Counted from the stretch's first letter, positions 39,020-49,300 are shown. The stretch: 64,000 nucleotides of DNA from Colwellia piezophila ATCC BAA-637 (GCF_000378625.1 NZ_KB905169.1:62001-126000); one strand, 5' to 3'. Notes: a model not told the origin generated them from the sequence alone. Translations and numbers: made by a program.

Positions 39020-41398
39020 TTAATTACCTGCCATTGCCATAGAAGATATACTCAAAGTTTTACTTTCAAATTTCAATCCTGAGGCTGTTGCTTTGATTGT
39101 TGCACCACTTAATGACTGGCCGATACGGATAAGTACTGCCGCTTTACCTTGCTCAGTTAATGAAGCACTAGTATGTAAAATTTCAATATCGCCCTGCACT
39201 TCAAAATCAATATTTACACCATTGACTGGTACGCTATTACCTTGAGCATCAAGTAACTCAGCATAAACAAAGACTACATCATTAACCCCAGCAGCAGGCT
39301 CTTTACCACTTTCATCAAGTGTTAACTTTATGCTGGTAGCACTTTGAGGTGTTGTCACTTGATGCATTGCAACGAGATCTCCATTAATATAGGCCTTGGC
39401 CACTAACTGGCCCGGTTTAAACGATTTCATATCAAACTCAAAAGGTGCATGGGATAAATGGCTAGAAAATTTATCTTGGCTTGGTTTGTTTTTCGAAATC
39501 AACTGACCATTTAGCCATAATTCAACTTCATCAGCATTACTAAATACCCGTACTAAAGCAGATGACTTTGCTTGCCATTCACTGGCTATAAATACCATAG
39601 GCCCTGAATCAAACTGAGGTGAATATTCACTGGCATCACGCTGGCTCTGATAAAAATAATAGCTGTACTTAGGTAAACGATGAATACTCATAATGCCTGA
39701 AGCTTCAAGGTCGTCACTATAACCACGGTTATAATCAAACATTACCCAATAACTATCGGAAAATGCAGGGGTTTTAAAATTGTCATTGTGGGCTTCTTGC
39801 AAGTTGCGCGCTTGTTGTAACAAACGTGCTTCACCTGAGTTCAACAATTGACGACTGGTGCGCTCTTCTTCTTTCAGGTCGCTCCATGCATCTTGATTTA
39901 AACCGGCATTTTGCGCGTAATATTCCCAATCACCATATTCTGAAACGCTATAAGGTTTAGTCGGCGTTTCATAGTGTTTTTGTCTATGCTGACGCGCTTG
40001 TAAATAAATATCATACTCTGGTAACCAACCTGCTGACAAACGTGTAGAGTCTTCTTGATGAACAATAGTTTTTAACTGCTCAACAAAAGCTGCTGGCATT
40101 GCAGATTCATTTAATGAGCACTCCCATGCAAGCACACTGGCGTGATTTCGATCTCGTCGAATAAGATCGCGACAAGTCTGTTGTATTTGTGCTTGAAACT
40201 CTGGCGTATCAGCATAATATTGCCAGCCTAATATTGCATCTAACAGTACTAGACCTAACTCATCTGCAGCGTCCATAAAGGCTTTTGAATGGGGATAGTG
40301 AGATAACCTAACATAATCAAATCCCGCTGATTTTATTTTTACCGCATCACGATAATCCGCTTGATGCGATGTTGCATAACCGACGTGAGGGTATTCTTGA
40401 TGACGATTAACACCACGTAATAAAGTGACTTCGCCGTTTATCAATAACTGATGCTGCTCATTGAACGCAAACTGTCGTAAACCAATGCGCGTTTTCTTTT
40501 GTTCAATGAGTTCATTATCTAAGTAAACTTCACTAACCAGTTGGTATAAGTTAGGGCTTTTAGGGCTCCATAACTGCGCGTCATTAACCGTTAATTGTTG
40601 GCTGTATTGTTTATCGGACCCAGCAGTTAAAGTGATGAGTTCATCGTCAGTTTGAGCAACTAAGACACCTTCAAAGAGTAATTTTTGTTTTAACATAAAG
40701 TCTTTATTGTCAGCATACTCATTGCTGATGTGGGTTTTAACCTCAACAACAGATTTGGCTACATTTATTTGTGGAAAAGTAACAAACACCCCGCCACTGG
40801 CAACTTTATCGGCGTGAATTTCATCGGTGATATGTAATGGATTTTTGATGATTAAATTAACATCGCGATATAAACCGCCGTAAGTATTAAAATCTAATGT
40901 TGCTAGCGGCTTTGGCCCGATAGTAGGATTGTCAATATTAGCGAGCTTTACCTTAAGCAGGTTTTCACCTTCAAAATTTATATCATCGGTTAAATCAATA
41001 GTAAAAGGTAAGTAACCGCCTAAATGCTCAGCCACTTTTTTGTCGTTTAGCCACACTTCTGCATGATTCATAGCCCCTTCAAAGCGAATGAAAACTTTAT
41101 TGTTTTTCCATTTTTGATCAAGCATTAATTCTTTTTGATACCAAGCGGCTCCTTGCCATTGTTCATTCACCACTAGCGGTTCAATTTTTGGCGTGTGCGG
41201 CAAATTAACTAATTGCCATGGAGCATCAACTTGTTCGGCGTCAAGACGCTTAAATTGCCAGCCTTTATTAATATTAACAGTAGTTGATATTTGTGTCGTT
41301 CCTAACGGACTAACTGCAACCTGACTGCAAGCTAATAGCGAAGTTAATAGCACCGTTAACAACACAATACTAACTATATTTGAAAATGATTTTAACAC
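39020..41398 (-). CDS. GH2 glycosidase with C-terminal Ig-like domain, lipoprotein
   Basis: 792 residues with a lipobox LLAC (Cys24). It has the shorter GH2 build common in polysaccharide loci: jelly roll (about 45-190), Ig-like (about 195-310), and TIM barrel (about 315-610). The C-terminal part has a domain like those following GH2 barrels in Bacteroidetes (about 615-690) and then a bacterial Ig-like domain. GVNRHQEYPHVG and VRLSHYPH are GH2 signatures. The predicted acid/base is Glu431 in SLNESAMP, the predicted nucleophile Glu487 in SVSEYGDW. The specificity could be beta-galactoside, beta-glucuronide or other. It has its own promoter region with an operator-like site about 65 bases upstream. 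Confidence 0.92.
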   Translation of the reverse strand: MLKSFSNIVSIVLLTVLLTSLLACSQVAVSPLGTTQISTTVNINKGWQFKRLDAEQVDAPWQLVNLPHTPKIEPLVVNEQWQGAAWYQKELMLDQKWKNNKVFIRFEGAMNHAEVWLNDKKVAEHLGGYLPFTIDLTDDINFEGENLLKVKLANIDNPTIGPKPLATLDFNTYGGLYRDVNLIIKNPLHITDEIHADKVASGGVFVTFPQINVAKSVVEVKTHISNEYADNKDFMLKQKLLFEGVLVAQTDDELITLTAGSDKQYSQQLTVNDAQLWSPKSPNLYQLVSEVYLDNELIEQKKTRIGLRQFAFNEQHQLLINGEVTLLRGVNRHQEYPHVGYATSHQADYRDAVKIKSAGFDYVRLSHYPHSKAFMDAADELGLVLLDAILGWQYYADTPEFQAQIQQTCRDLIRRDRNHASVLAWECSLNESAMPAAFVEQLKTIVHQEDSTRLSAGWLPEYDIYLQARQHRQKHYETPTKPYSVSEYGDWEYYAQNAGLNQDAWSDLKEEERTSRQLLNSGEARLLQQARNLQEAHNDNFKTPAFSDSYWVMFDYNRGYSDDLEASGIMSIHRLPKYSYYFYQSQRDASEYSPQFDSGPMVFIASEWQAKSSALVRVFSNADEVELWLNGQLISKNKPSQDKFSSHLSHAPFEFDMKSFKPGQLVAKAYINGDLVAMHQVTTPQSATSIKLTLDESGKEPAAGVNDVVFVYAELLDAQGNSVPVNGVNIDFEVQGDIEILHTSASLTEQGKAAVLIRIGQSLSGATIKATASGLKFESKTLSISSMAMAGN

Positions 41399-41462
41399 TA
41401 GGAATCCTTATTATTTTACTTTAAGTTCTTTTATAACTTACTTATTACTTTGTAACACTAAT

Positions 41463-41475
41463 GGGAACGTTATAC
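41463..41475. promoter_or_regulatory. Partial LacI-type site upstream of GH2
   Basis: TGGGAACGTTATA keeps the left half and core of the perfect palindrome found at 49446, but its right half is degenerate. A second core, GGAACGTTGG, occurs at 41530-41539. Both lie in the 239-base gap before the GH2 gene. Confidence 0.4.
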
Positions 41476-41637
41476 TAGAAGTTAGGCTATTAAAAATAAC
41501 CAACTAATCAGTCGAAAACACCAAAAATAGGAACGTTGGACCAATAAGGCATGTAACTAAATTACTATAAAGCTATTATATTTATATACGGCCTATTAAC
41601 AGGAGATTGTTCTTAATATATGAAACATCACCGCTAT

Positions 41638-43185
41638 TTAAAGTTTTAGCCGTTCAAGATATTCACTATGAGTTAATAATTGATTAACCGAATAAATAAG
41701 TGATGCACGAACACCCTTAATATACTTGTGGCTTTCAGCTACGATAGTGGCATCTACAACAGGATCATAAGCCTCTGGAAAAACCCCCATACCCGACAAC
41801 ACTGAATGCCAACTGATAGGACCAAACAAATCAAGATCATTTCGAATTAAACGGCCTTGGCTTTTATAAAATGCCAATTTATTTTGTAAGCTCGGAGGGA
41901 TATCTCTTTTCTGCCAGTCTTGCCAAAAAGCAGTATCTGTTCGTCGGCTAGTACAATAATGAGTTACGATAAAATCACGCAGATTTTCGTATTCACTATC
42001 CATTAAACGATTATATTCACTCTCAGTCTCTTTTGCTAAACTCATATTCGGTAACATGGTTATAAACAACATAGCAGCACGGCTAACAAGGTAAATACTG
42101 GTTGATTCTAAGGGCTCTAAAAAGCCTGATGATAAGCCGATAGCAACACAGTTTTTATGCCACATCTTTTTACGTTTACCGGTAGTAAAACGAATAGTAC
42201 GTGGCTCTGTTATCGGTTTACCCTGTATATTCTTAAGCAATAGTTCTGTGGCCTCTTCCTCACTGCAATAATCACTGGCATAAACATAACCATTACCGAT
42301 GCGATTTTGTAGTGGAATTTGCCAACGCCAACCATGTTCATGAGCAAAGGCTTCAGTATAAGGCGGTAAAGAACCCTGAACTTTTGATTGAGCTGTTTTT
42401 GATTTTTTTGTTTCTGATGGAGCTATTTCTGATTGAACTACCACAGCGCGATTAACAGGTAAGTAATGACTCCAATCTTCATATTCAACATCTAAGGCTT
42501 CGCCAATTAACAAAGCACGTTGGCCAGTACAGTCAATAAAAAAATCACCTTTAACGCTACTACCGTCTTTCATGACTAGGCTTTTTAATCGTCCATCTTC
42601 ATGCTTGCTAACTGTCTCTACATGGCCTTGCTTGTGCACAACACCTCGAGATTGAGCATAGTTTGATAAATAGGCAGCAGCTAGACTGGCATCAAAATGT
42701 AATGCATAACCCATAGTAGATAAATTATTTGGTTTTTTGGGATTTGGAATGTAAAACTTTCCGGCGTCAGCCATAACTGCGCAGGGTGAAAAGTCAGTAT
42801 AATTACTGGTGTCACCATTAAAGTTTGCTTTTAACCAGTGTTGATAAAATTCCCAACCATTAATTTTTGAACCGACATCACCAAATGGATGCCAATAAGA
42901 TTCACCAGGGTTTTGCCAATCGGTGAGTTTAATGCCTAATTTGAAGGTGGCATTGGTTTTGAGTATAAAATCTGTTTCTGGAATATCTAAAAATTTTAGG
43001 TTATCAATTAAAAATGGAACTGTAGCTTCACCTACTCCTACGGTACTAACCTCAGGTGATTCTATAAGCGTTATTGTTGCATTAGTATTCTCTAAAACAC
43101 GTATCAGTATTGCAGCAGTTAACCAACCCGCGGTACCACCACCAACAATAACATAAGAATTTATAGGCAAGGTTGAACTGTTCAT
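41638..43185 (-). CDS. Tryptophan-halogenase-like flavoprotein
   Basis: 515 residues from the ATG at 43185, which has GGAG 7 bases upstream; an in-frame ATG 10 codons earlier lacks this. The FAD-binding GGGTAGW is at 15-21. The catalytic Lys of flavin-dependent halogenases corresponds to Lys82 (ATFKLGIKL), the WxWxIP motif is W286-R-W288-Q-I-P291, and FLEPLEST (355-362) contains the conserved Glu. So the halogenase signature is complete. A Lys/Ser-rich insert is visible at about 252-275. Such genes recur beside TonB receptors in marine and Caulobacter-type genomes and their true substrates are mostly unknown. It lies 99 bases after the TonB receptor gene. It needs a flavin reductase encoded elsewhere. 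Confidence 0.9.
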   Translation of the reverse strand: MNSSTLPINSYVIVGGGTAGWLTAAILIRVLENTNATITLIESPEVSTVGVGEATVPFLIDNLKFLDIPETDFILKTNATFKLGIKLTDWQNPGESYWHPFGDVGSKINGWEFYQHWLKANFNGDTSNYTDFSPCAVMADAGKFYIPNPKKPNNLSTMGYALHFDASLAAAYLSNYAQSRGVVHKQGHVETVSKHEDGRLKSLVMKDGSSVKGDFFIDCTGQRALLIGEALDVEYEDWSHYLPVNRAVVVQSEIAPSETKKSKTAQSKVQGSLPPYTEAFAHEHGWRWQIPLQNRIGNGYVYASDYCSEEEATELLLKNIQGKPITEPRTIRFTTGKRKKMWHKNCVAIGLSSGFLEPLESTSIYLVSRAAMLFITMLPNMSLAKETESEYNRLMDSEYENLRDFIVTHYCTSRRTDTAFWQDWQKRDIPPSLQNKLAFYKSQGRLIRNDLDLFGPISWHSVLSGMGVFPEAYDPVVDATIVAESHKYIKGVRASLIYSVNQLLTHSEYLERLKL

Positions 43186-43229
43186 TAAATGCTCCACTAA
43201 AAAAGACAAGGTCAAGGGTGTCCATCTTA

Positions 43230-43263
43230 AAATACTGAAGGTTCAAATGAACCTCCAGTATTT
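43230..43263 (-). terminator. Hairpin between TonB receptor and halogenase genes
   Basis: AAATACTG-x-AGGTTC / GAACCT-x-CAGTATTT forms a 15-position stem with one mismatch and a 4-base loop. No T-tract follows on the minus strand, so it may be an RNA-processing or partial-attenuation hairpin that sets lower expression of the downstream gene. Confidence 0.5.
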
Positions 43264-43284
43264 GAAGTTAACACGAGTAATAAC

Positions 43285-46188
43285 TTAGAAAGTGGCGTGC
43301 ACTCCTAAATTATAACGAACACCTGACAACTCAACTAAACCAACTCGTTCACGTATACCATGATATTTAACAATTGTTTCGTCTGTTAAGTTAGTAGCCT
43401 CGAACATTATCTTTATATTTTCATTAATGTCATAAGACGTACTTAAGTCGAGTTGCCCATAAGCAACATTATATCGAGGGCCATCACCGTCATAGCGACT
43501 CTCTAAGAACTCATCACGATAATTGTAGGCAAGTCGCACCTGAACACCATCTTTGTCGTAAAAGCCAACAACATTATAACTTGTATCGGCAAAGCCTTCT
43601 AAGCCACTACTTGGCTCAGGAACACCAGGACGAACCACAGAGACCGTATCTTCATCTTCACTGTCTGCAAGCGTAATATTTGCCTGTACACCAAAACCAC
43701 TCCAAAAGCCGGACATATAATCAAAAGTATGCATAAACGCTAGTTCGACACCTTTAACAGTACCACCTGTGCGGTTAGTCGGACGACTCGATGAGTAGCT
43801 GACACCACCTGAATAGCCTTCAGAATCCCAGGCATCTTGTAAGTCCTGATCAACGGGGACGTCAAATGGTCCTGTGGTGGTAAATACAGAGATAAAACTC
43901 GTGATATCTTTATAATAAAAACCAGCAGAGTAAGAAGTGTGCTCACCATAATGTTCATAAGATAAGTCAAACTGAGTGACTTCATAAGGCTTCAAATTAG
44001 GATCGCCACCACCTATATAAACAACATTTCCGCTCCAACTACTCTCAGTAAAATTAGCAGACTTGTCTCTCATGTTTGGACGGGTGATGGTTTTTGCTGA
44101 ACCAAAGCGAACATAATTTTCGTCACTCAACTCTAACGTCAAGTTTATACTGGGTAAAAAGTAATCATCGCTGCTAGAGAAAGTGGTATATTCTGTTGTT
44201 AATACAGGAGCATTTTGACTTGGGATTGCACCTCCTGCTTTAAGGCTTAATCTGTCTATCGTGGTTGATGTGCCAGATGCATCAGTATCAGTTTTTATAT
44301 AACGGCCACCAACATTACCTCGCCAATAATAATCCCCTATCTCGCCTTCTAGATTTACTTGTAAATAAAGCGATGTTGATGTTTCATCAGTGTTAACTGC
44401 GCCAGCTGTACCTTCATACAAGGTATTCCAACCTGCAACAACTTTAGGATGATCTTTGACGTCATCCAAAGTATCCAGATAGTCTTGAGAAGCATCAACA
44501 TAAGCTTGATAACTTGATACGGATAACCATTGACGCGGGAAATCACCACTTACCCCTTCCATGTAATTACCTTCACCTGGAACAAAGATTGAAGTATCTA
44601 TTGCACCCGCATTAATATCACTGTGCCAGCCACTGCCTGTAGAACCACTGCCCATCCACATTGCTGGGTGACTCCAATCTGCCGCACCAGTCGTAGGATC
44701 ATTAATCATGTGTAATGGTGTTGTGGCTAGTTCACGGTTAGAGTAACTAACCCCGGTTTCTATTGAAGTAATAACGCCGATCTCGATTTCGTATTTAGCG
44801 TCTAATCTCACTTCTGTAACCGTATCTTGAGCTTCAGAACCAGAATAATCTTGCCAAGATGCAAGCACTGTTGAAGGATCATTAAGATCCATACCGGTGT
44901 AAGACAAAGCAGGAATATCACCCTGACTAAAGTCAAGTGTTGTGGTACTGGCGTGATCAGTTCCATCTGCGTTAAACCTTGTCCAGTGCATAACTGTGTT
45001 GTTATCACCCTTAAAGCTTTCTTTTGCTGTAGAATAAGATAAATCTGCGCTTAACGTCAGCCTATCCCCTGTATATACAAAGTTGTAACCATAAGCTTCC
45101 GTTGTGCTTTCATTCATGCCATTTGTTAACATAAATTCTAAATCGGTGTTTTTTAGTGTCGCTGTTCTTATGGTTCCACTATCAGTAACTGAGGCAGCAG
45201 TATATTCATTAGTTTGCATGGCCACCTGTATACCAGTACCTAACTGATCGCGATCTAATTGACTATAAAGCGCATCAAAAGTGGAAATCATGTTGTCGTT
45301 ATGTGCCCATTGAACAGATAAGTTACCGCCGATACGTTTACGATTTTCGTTATTCATTATATAACGAGCTCGCCCAGGACCACGGCTGCCTTCCAAAGTA
45401 GTCGGTTGACCGTCTTCACCTAAAACCTGTTCTTTGGCTAGTGGAAAACCATAACCTTTTTCTTCTGGATCAGTAAGATTGTATTCGCTGTATGCACCCC
45501 ACAAATTTCCTTTGTAGGTATCAATGCGAGATTCAGTTTCTTTATATGAGAAGCCTGCCAATACACCAATGGTATCATTAGCAAAGGTATTACTGATAAT
45601 CCCTGAAAATTCCGGAGTAACCTCACCAGCTAAATCTTGATACTTTGCTTTAACGGAACCTGCCGCATGAAAGCCCACGTTATCAAAAGGACGAGCAGAA
45701 TGTAGATTAACAAAACCACCAATACTACCAGCGTCTAAATTTGCAGTTGGTGACTTAATAACATCGGCACCTGAGATTAATTCTGCGGGCAACACTTGAA
45801 AGTCAAAATCTCGACTTGTACCTGTAGTCGCAAGCGTTCGGTTATTCATTTTAACCACGTTAAACTGTGGTCCAAATCCACGAATAGTAAGCTTAGACCC
45901 CTCACCATTTGAACGAGAGATTGTAACACCGGTAATACGCTGCAATGACTCGGCAACGTTTTGGTCTGGCATTTTCCCCATATCTTCGGCGACAATGCTG
46001 TCTTGAATACTGTCAGCAAACTGTTTCGTTTGTAAAGCTCTTGCTAAACTACTGGCAAGCCCTGTAACTTTAATAACTTCGATTTCCTGTCTTTCTGTTT
46101 TTTCTGCTGCAAAAGCACTGGTACTGATAAGTGCTGTGGATGATAGCGCGGCAATAATTGCCAATGTTAGTTTGTTTTTTTTAATCAT
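43285..46188 (-). CDS. TonB-dependent outer-membrane receptor
   Basis: 967 residues with a signal peptide ending near TSAFAAE. The plug domain (about 55-165) has DSIVAEDMGKMPDQNVAESLQRITGV and LTIRGFGPQFN. The 22-strand barrel fills the rest, ending in a terminal Phe (YNLGVHATF) as expected for outer-membrane insertion. The type matches the large TonB receptors (TIGR01782-like) that import oligosaccharides in Alteromonadales and Xanthomonadales. It is the only receptor in the window, so it is the likely uptake route for the polysaccharide fragments. No SusD-like partner is present. A near-perfect palindrome lies about 200 bases upstream. Confidence 0.95.
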   Translation of the reverse strand: MIKKNKLTLAIIAALSSTALISTSAFAAEKTERQEIEVIKVTGLASSLARALQTKQFADSIQDSIVAEDMGKMPDQNVAESLQRITGVTISRSNGEGSKLTIRGFGPQFNVVKMNNRTLATTGTSRDFDFQVLPAELISGADVIKSPTANLDAGSIGGFVNLHSARPFDNVGFHAAGSVKAKYQDLAGEVTPEFSGIISNTFANDTIGVLAGFSYKETESRIDTYKGNLWGAYSEYNLTDPEEKGYGFPLAKEQVLGEDGQPTTLEGSRGPGRARYIMNNENRKRIGGNLSVQWAHNDNMISTFDALYSQLDRDQLGTGIQVAMQTNEYTAASVTDSGTIRTATLKNTDLEFMLTNGMNESTTEAYGYNFVYTGDRLTLSADLSYSTAKESFKGDNNTVMHWTRFNADGTDHASTTTLDFSQGDIPALSYTGMDLNDPSTVLASWQDYSGSEAQDTVTEVRLDAKYEIEIGVITSIETGVSYSNRELATTPLHMINDPTTGAADWSHPAMWMGSGSTGSGWHSDINAGAIDTSIFVPGEGNYMEGVSGDFPRQWLSVSSYQAYVDASQDYLDTLDDVKDHPKVVAGWNTLYEGTAGAVNTDETSTSLYLQVNLEGEIGDYYWRGNVGGRYIKTDTDASGTSTTIDRLSLKAGGAIPSQNAPVLTTEYTTFSSSDDYFLPSINLTLELSDENYVRFGSAKTITRPNMRDKSANFTESSWSGNVVYIGGGDPNLKPYEVTQFDLSYEHYGEHTSYSAGFYYKDITSFISVFTTTGPFDVPVDQDLQDAWDSEGYSGGVSYSSSRPTNRTGGTVKGVELAFMHTFDYMSGFWSGFGVQANITLADSEDEDTVSVVRPGVPEPSSGLEGFADTSYNVVGFYDKDGVQVRLAYNYRDEFLESRYDGDGPRYNVAYGQLDLSTSYDINENIKIMFEATNLTDETIVKYHGIRERVGLVELSGVRYNLGVHATF

Positions 46189-46389
46189 GATATTTCCCTT
46201 TTAACTACATGTTTTGTTTTTATAAAATATGAGAAAACTTATGCATTTTTATTATTCTTTATTCTCAAAAGCATAAAGGTTGCAGATACTGACCAACGCC
46301 AGCTTTTAGGAAATACACTGTTAATAATCAGTATATTTCTAAAAGAAAGTTCAAGATAACTAACTATTGAACATTAAATCCACATCACA

Positions 46390-46409
46390 AAGGGTAAGCG
46401 CTTTCCCTT
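46390..46409. promoter_or_regulatory. Candidate LacI-type operator upstream of the TonB receptor
   Basis: AAGGGTAAGCGCTTTCCCTT is a 20-base palindrome with one mismatched pair and an AGCGCT core, about 200 bases upstream of the start. GTTAAACGCTTTACC at 46491-46505 may be a second, weaker site. The core matches the site at 49287 and differs from the AACGTT sites. Confidence 0.65.
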
Positions 46410-46638
46410 AAAAGATCAATACAATTAGACAGATAAGATCATACAGATATAAGACCTTGTTTTACAAGTAGAATACTCAGCGAATAAAAAGTTAAACGCT
46501 TTACCGATTAAGTAGGGTTTAATCATATTTTATTTTAAATGGGATAACGAATTTAAAGAGAAGGGATTCATTGGTACTTGTGTAGAATATCTACTTTGCA
46601 CTTCTTTCAAAGGTAGGAATTGAAGTTGCTCATCAATG

Positions 46639-46675
46639 AAAAATACTCCGGCCTGTTAAGAGCAAGAGTATTTTT
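46639..46675. terminator. Bidirectional terminator after the GH-A gene
   Basis: The stem AAAAATACTC / GAGTATTTTT (46639-46648 and 46666-46675) has T-runs on both strands. It lies about 40 bases beyond the stop at 46717. Confidence 0.8.
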
Positions 46676-46716
46676 ATTAATTTAACGTGTTGTTTAATTT
46701 AAACAATTACTTTTCA

Positions 46717-49146
46717 TTAGTCTTCTACGAGTACGGCATTGTCCATATAAGCGTTATTTACACCATTATTTGGACGCCATAGAAATACTTTTACCGATGT
46801 TGTATTAGCACTGGTGGTAAAGCTGATCTCATGATAGGTGTATTGCGTATCATATATCTGAACGCCGCCTATACTCGAATTACCGTTACTCATGTCATTA
46901 ACGCCCATGACAACACGCTCGTTTTGCGGATCTTCCACTTTAACATAAGCAGAATAGGTATAACTTGTATTGGGCTGTACTGTTATTGTCTGGTTGACCG
47001 ATGCTTTTCCGCTCAACGCGACAGCCGCAGCACCATCATAGGCATTGCTGTTGGTATTAACCGTATTCCAAGTACTCCAACCGTTTAAGCTATTTTCAAA
47101 GTCGCCATTAGTAACAAGCGAGTTAATTGGCGCTGCTACTTCAGCAATGGTGATATCATCGACTCGCACCCAAGTATCTGAATTGCTGGGGCTGCTCATG
47201 TAAATATCAGCACTGGTATTGCTTGCGCCTGTGGTGAAGCTCAGTTCAACCAGTGTCCAGTCGGTGTAACCAAAAGACTGGCTGACCCATACGCCGCCAC
47301 TGTTGTCTACGCCCACTGTGCCTGAGCCGCCATCTGAGTTCCAGTTATAGACGTAAGCAGAAACGTCATAAGTGGTACTTGGTTGTAAATTAGTGATGGT
47401 TTGTCTGAGCTCGGCACTACCGCCGCCTGCCCAGCCAGAAAAAGTGCCCGAGTGTTTACCGTCAGAGGTTACACCCGCCCAGCCAGAGGTTTCAGTTGAT
47501 TGCCAACCATCAAGCGCGCCGGTTTCAAATCCAGGGTTAGTGATAATTGGCACGGTAATAACGTCGACGGTAATTTCCGCCGTATCCGTATAACCGCCAT
47601 CAATTGTGCTTACTGTGATGGTTGCATTACCTGGCGCTTCGCCTGTTACTACACCACTAGCGTTAACAACAGCAATACTGCTATTGCTACTGGCCCAGGT
47701 CATTGTTTGATTGGTCGCATTATATGGGCTAGTACTCGCATGAAGGGCTTTCACTGCACCTAAGTTAATTGTGCTAGTCGCTGGAGAGACACTGACACCG
47801 GTCACGGCAACGTTGACCACTTTGAGTGAAATAACGGTAATAGAGGTGGGTGGAAGCGAGGTACTAATTGCACCTGATGATACATTAACACTAGCAGCGC
47901 TGCCCAAGGTTGGGTTTTCGTCCCATTCATTTGATCCTTTAAAACGAGTGACCGCTGCAGTCGACTCATAATTGTTAGGAGAAGTGATGGCAATACTTGT
48001 ACTGTGTGTGCTGCTGCCTTTATTGACGAGGAACAGGTTTAGATCGCCGTTAGCGTCGTCATAGGCTGCATAAGTCACTACGTCTGATTCGTTGCTGGTT
48101 ATCTGCACAAGATCATCTTTAATAAAATCAGCCCAAAGTCTCATTGGTTGAGCAACCGGCAGCAGATTATTGGAATTGTCCATCGCATCAAACATGTAAC
48201 CACTTAAATCATACCAATGGGTATTCCAAAAGCTGGCGTATAAGGTATTGGGACTTTTCAGGTATTGACCGATTTGATCAAAATTGATGATGCCTTTACC
48301 CGCTGAGTTGGCAAAATCATCTGCGTCGCCAGCCCAAGTGGTAGGGGCAAATTCTGACACGACTATTTTCTTGGAAGCCGACTCGTCAACGCCAACCAGG
48401 TCAACATTGTTACCATTTTTATAACCAGTGTATGACCCCGTGTAGGTGGTATAGTCACTAATGGCGACAAAATCGATGGCACTGCCGCAGGTATTAATAA
48501 CATCCTGAACCTGGCCTCGCTTCCAGCTTATACCAATTTGAATACTCGGATCTTCCGCTTTCATTGCAGCAGAATATGAACTGGCAACGGCGCAAAGAGA
48601 GGAGATAGTTAAGCCTAAATTGCTTTGCCACATTTCATTGCCTATTTCCCAATACTTGACGTTATGGTTATTGGTGACATTGGCATATTTTACCCATTTA
48701 GCGGCAAGGGCTTCGCCCAAGCCCTTATTCGGATTATAGGCGACATTAACATGTGGCTGGGCACCTACTTGGCTAGTGAGAGTCATAAACTCATCAAAAT
48801 CCATGGTGTTTGAAGCAAGATCGGCATAGGCGCCGGGTACCCAATAATTGGTGCTAGGGTCAGTATAAGGAGCTGAAGCCCAAGAAAAATATTGGGATTT
48901 CGCGCCACCGGGGTAGCGTAAATATTTAGCGCCCGTTGCGATAAGTGCATCAGCCAATGGAGTATAACCAGCATCTCTGTTCAGATCACTGTCAACGCCG
49001 GCATTAAGGTTCATGCCGTATTTGCCACTAACGTCACTGGCCACAACATTGGAGGTATCTACGGTGATATTTACTTGTGCCTGAGCACTAAAAGCGATAT
49101 TTGCACTACTTATAATAAGTAGTAGTTTAATTATTTTTTTATTCAT
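46717..49146 (-). CDS. Secreted clan GH-A glycosidase (GH51/GH39-like) with Ig-like domain and two CBMs
   Basis: 809 residues with a signal peptide ending near FSAQAQ. The catalytic part (about 25-440) has YLRYPGGAKSQYFSW, YWEIGNEMW with the predicted acid/base Glu in NE, and VVSEFAPTTW with the predicted nucleophile Glu. That is the clan GH-A pattern seen in alpha-L-arabinofuranosidase-like families; GH86 agarases are another possibility. A Big_2 Ig-like domain follows (about 445-530, WASSNSSIAVVNASGVVTG). Two modules of the CBM4/9 type come next (about 535-665, NPGFETGALDGW; and 672-809, NGDFENSLNGWSTW). This is the best candidate for an enzyme acting on intact polymer outside the cell. Its DNA is visibly more GC-rich than the neighbours (37 of 60 bases at 47281-47340), suggesting separate acquisition. 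Confidence 0.82.
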   Translation of the reverse strand: MNKKIIKLLLIISSANIAFSAQAQVNITVDTSNVVASDVSGKYGMNLNAGVDSDLNRDAGYTPLADALIATGAKYLRYPGGAKSQYFSWASAPYTDPSTNYWVPGAYADLASNTMDFDEFMTLTSQVGAQPHVNVAYNPNKGLGEALAAKWVKYANVTNNHNVKYWEIGNEMWQSNLGLTISSLCAVASSYSAAMKAEDPSIQIGISWKRGQVQDVINTCGSAIDFVAISDYTTYTGSYTGYKNGNNVDLVGVDESASKKIVVSEFAPTTWAGDADDFANSAGKGIINFDQIGQYLKSPNTLYASFWNTHWYDLSGYMFDAMDNSNNLLPVAQPMRLWADFIKDDLVQITSNESDVVTYAAYDDANGDLNLFLVNKGSSTHSTSIAITSPNNYESTAAVTRFKGSNEWDENPTLGSAASVNVSSGAISTSLPPTSITVISLKVVNVAVTGVSVSPATSTINLGAVKALHASTSPYNATNQTMTWASSNSSIAVVNASGVVTGEAPGNATITVSTIDGGYTDTAEITVDVITVPIITNPGFETGALDGWQSTETSGWAGVTSDGKHSGTFSGWAGGGSAELRQTITNLQPSTTYDVSAYVYNWNSDGGSGTVGVDNSGGVWVSQSFGYTDWTLVELSFTTGASNTSADIYMSSPSNSDTWVRVDDITIAEVAAPINSLVTNGDFENSLNGWSTWNTVNTNSNAYDGAAAVALSGKASVNQTITVQPNTSYTYSAYVKVEDPQNERVVMGVNDMSNGNSSIGGVQIYDTQYTYHEISFTTSANTTSVKVFLWRPNNGVNNAYMDNAVLVED

Positions 49147-49286
49147 AAGTTTGGCTTAATAGCATCGTTTAAATTTATTTTTATTAAGGGAAATATCTAT
49201 CCCCCCATAACAACTTATGTCTCCCTACTTTCTAAGGTCTTCCCTTAGAATCACACCTGCATCAAAACAAGTATTGTAAAACACAA

Positions 49287-49300
49287 GGTAAGCGCTTACC
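49287..49300. promoter_or_regulatory. Perfect LacI-type palindrome between divergent genes
   Basis: GGTAAGCGCTTACC is a perfect 14-base palindrome, 141 bases upstream of the GH-A gene and about 200 bases upstream of the plus-strand sulfatase. Its core matches the site in front of the TonB receptor. Confidence 0.7.

Noticed and set aside
43740-45626. Several 60-80-codon frames inside the TonB receptor gene
   Set aside because: They are alternative-frame shadows of a clear long gene with full conserved motifs.
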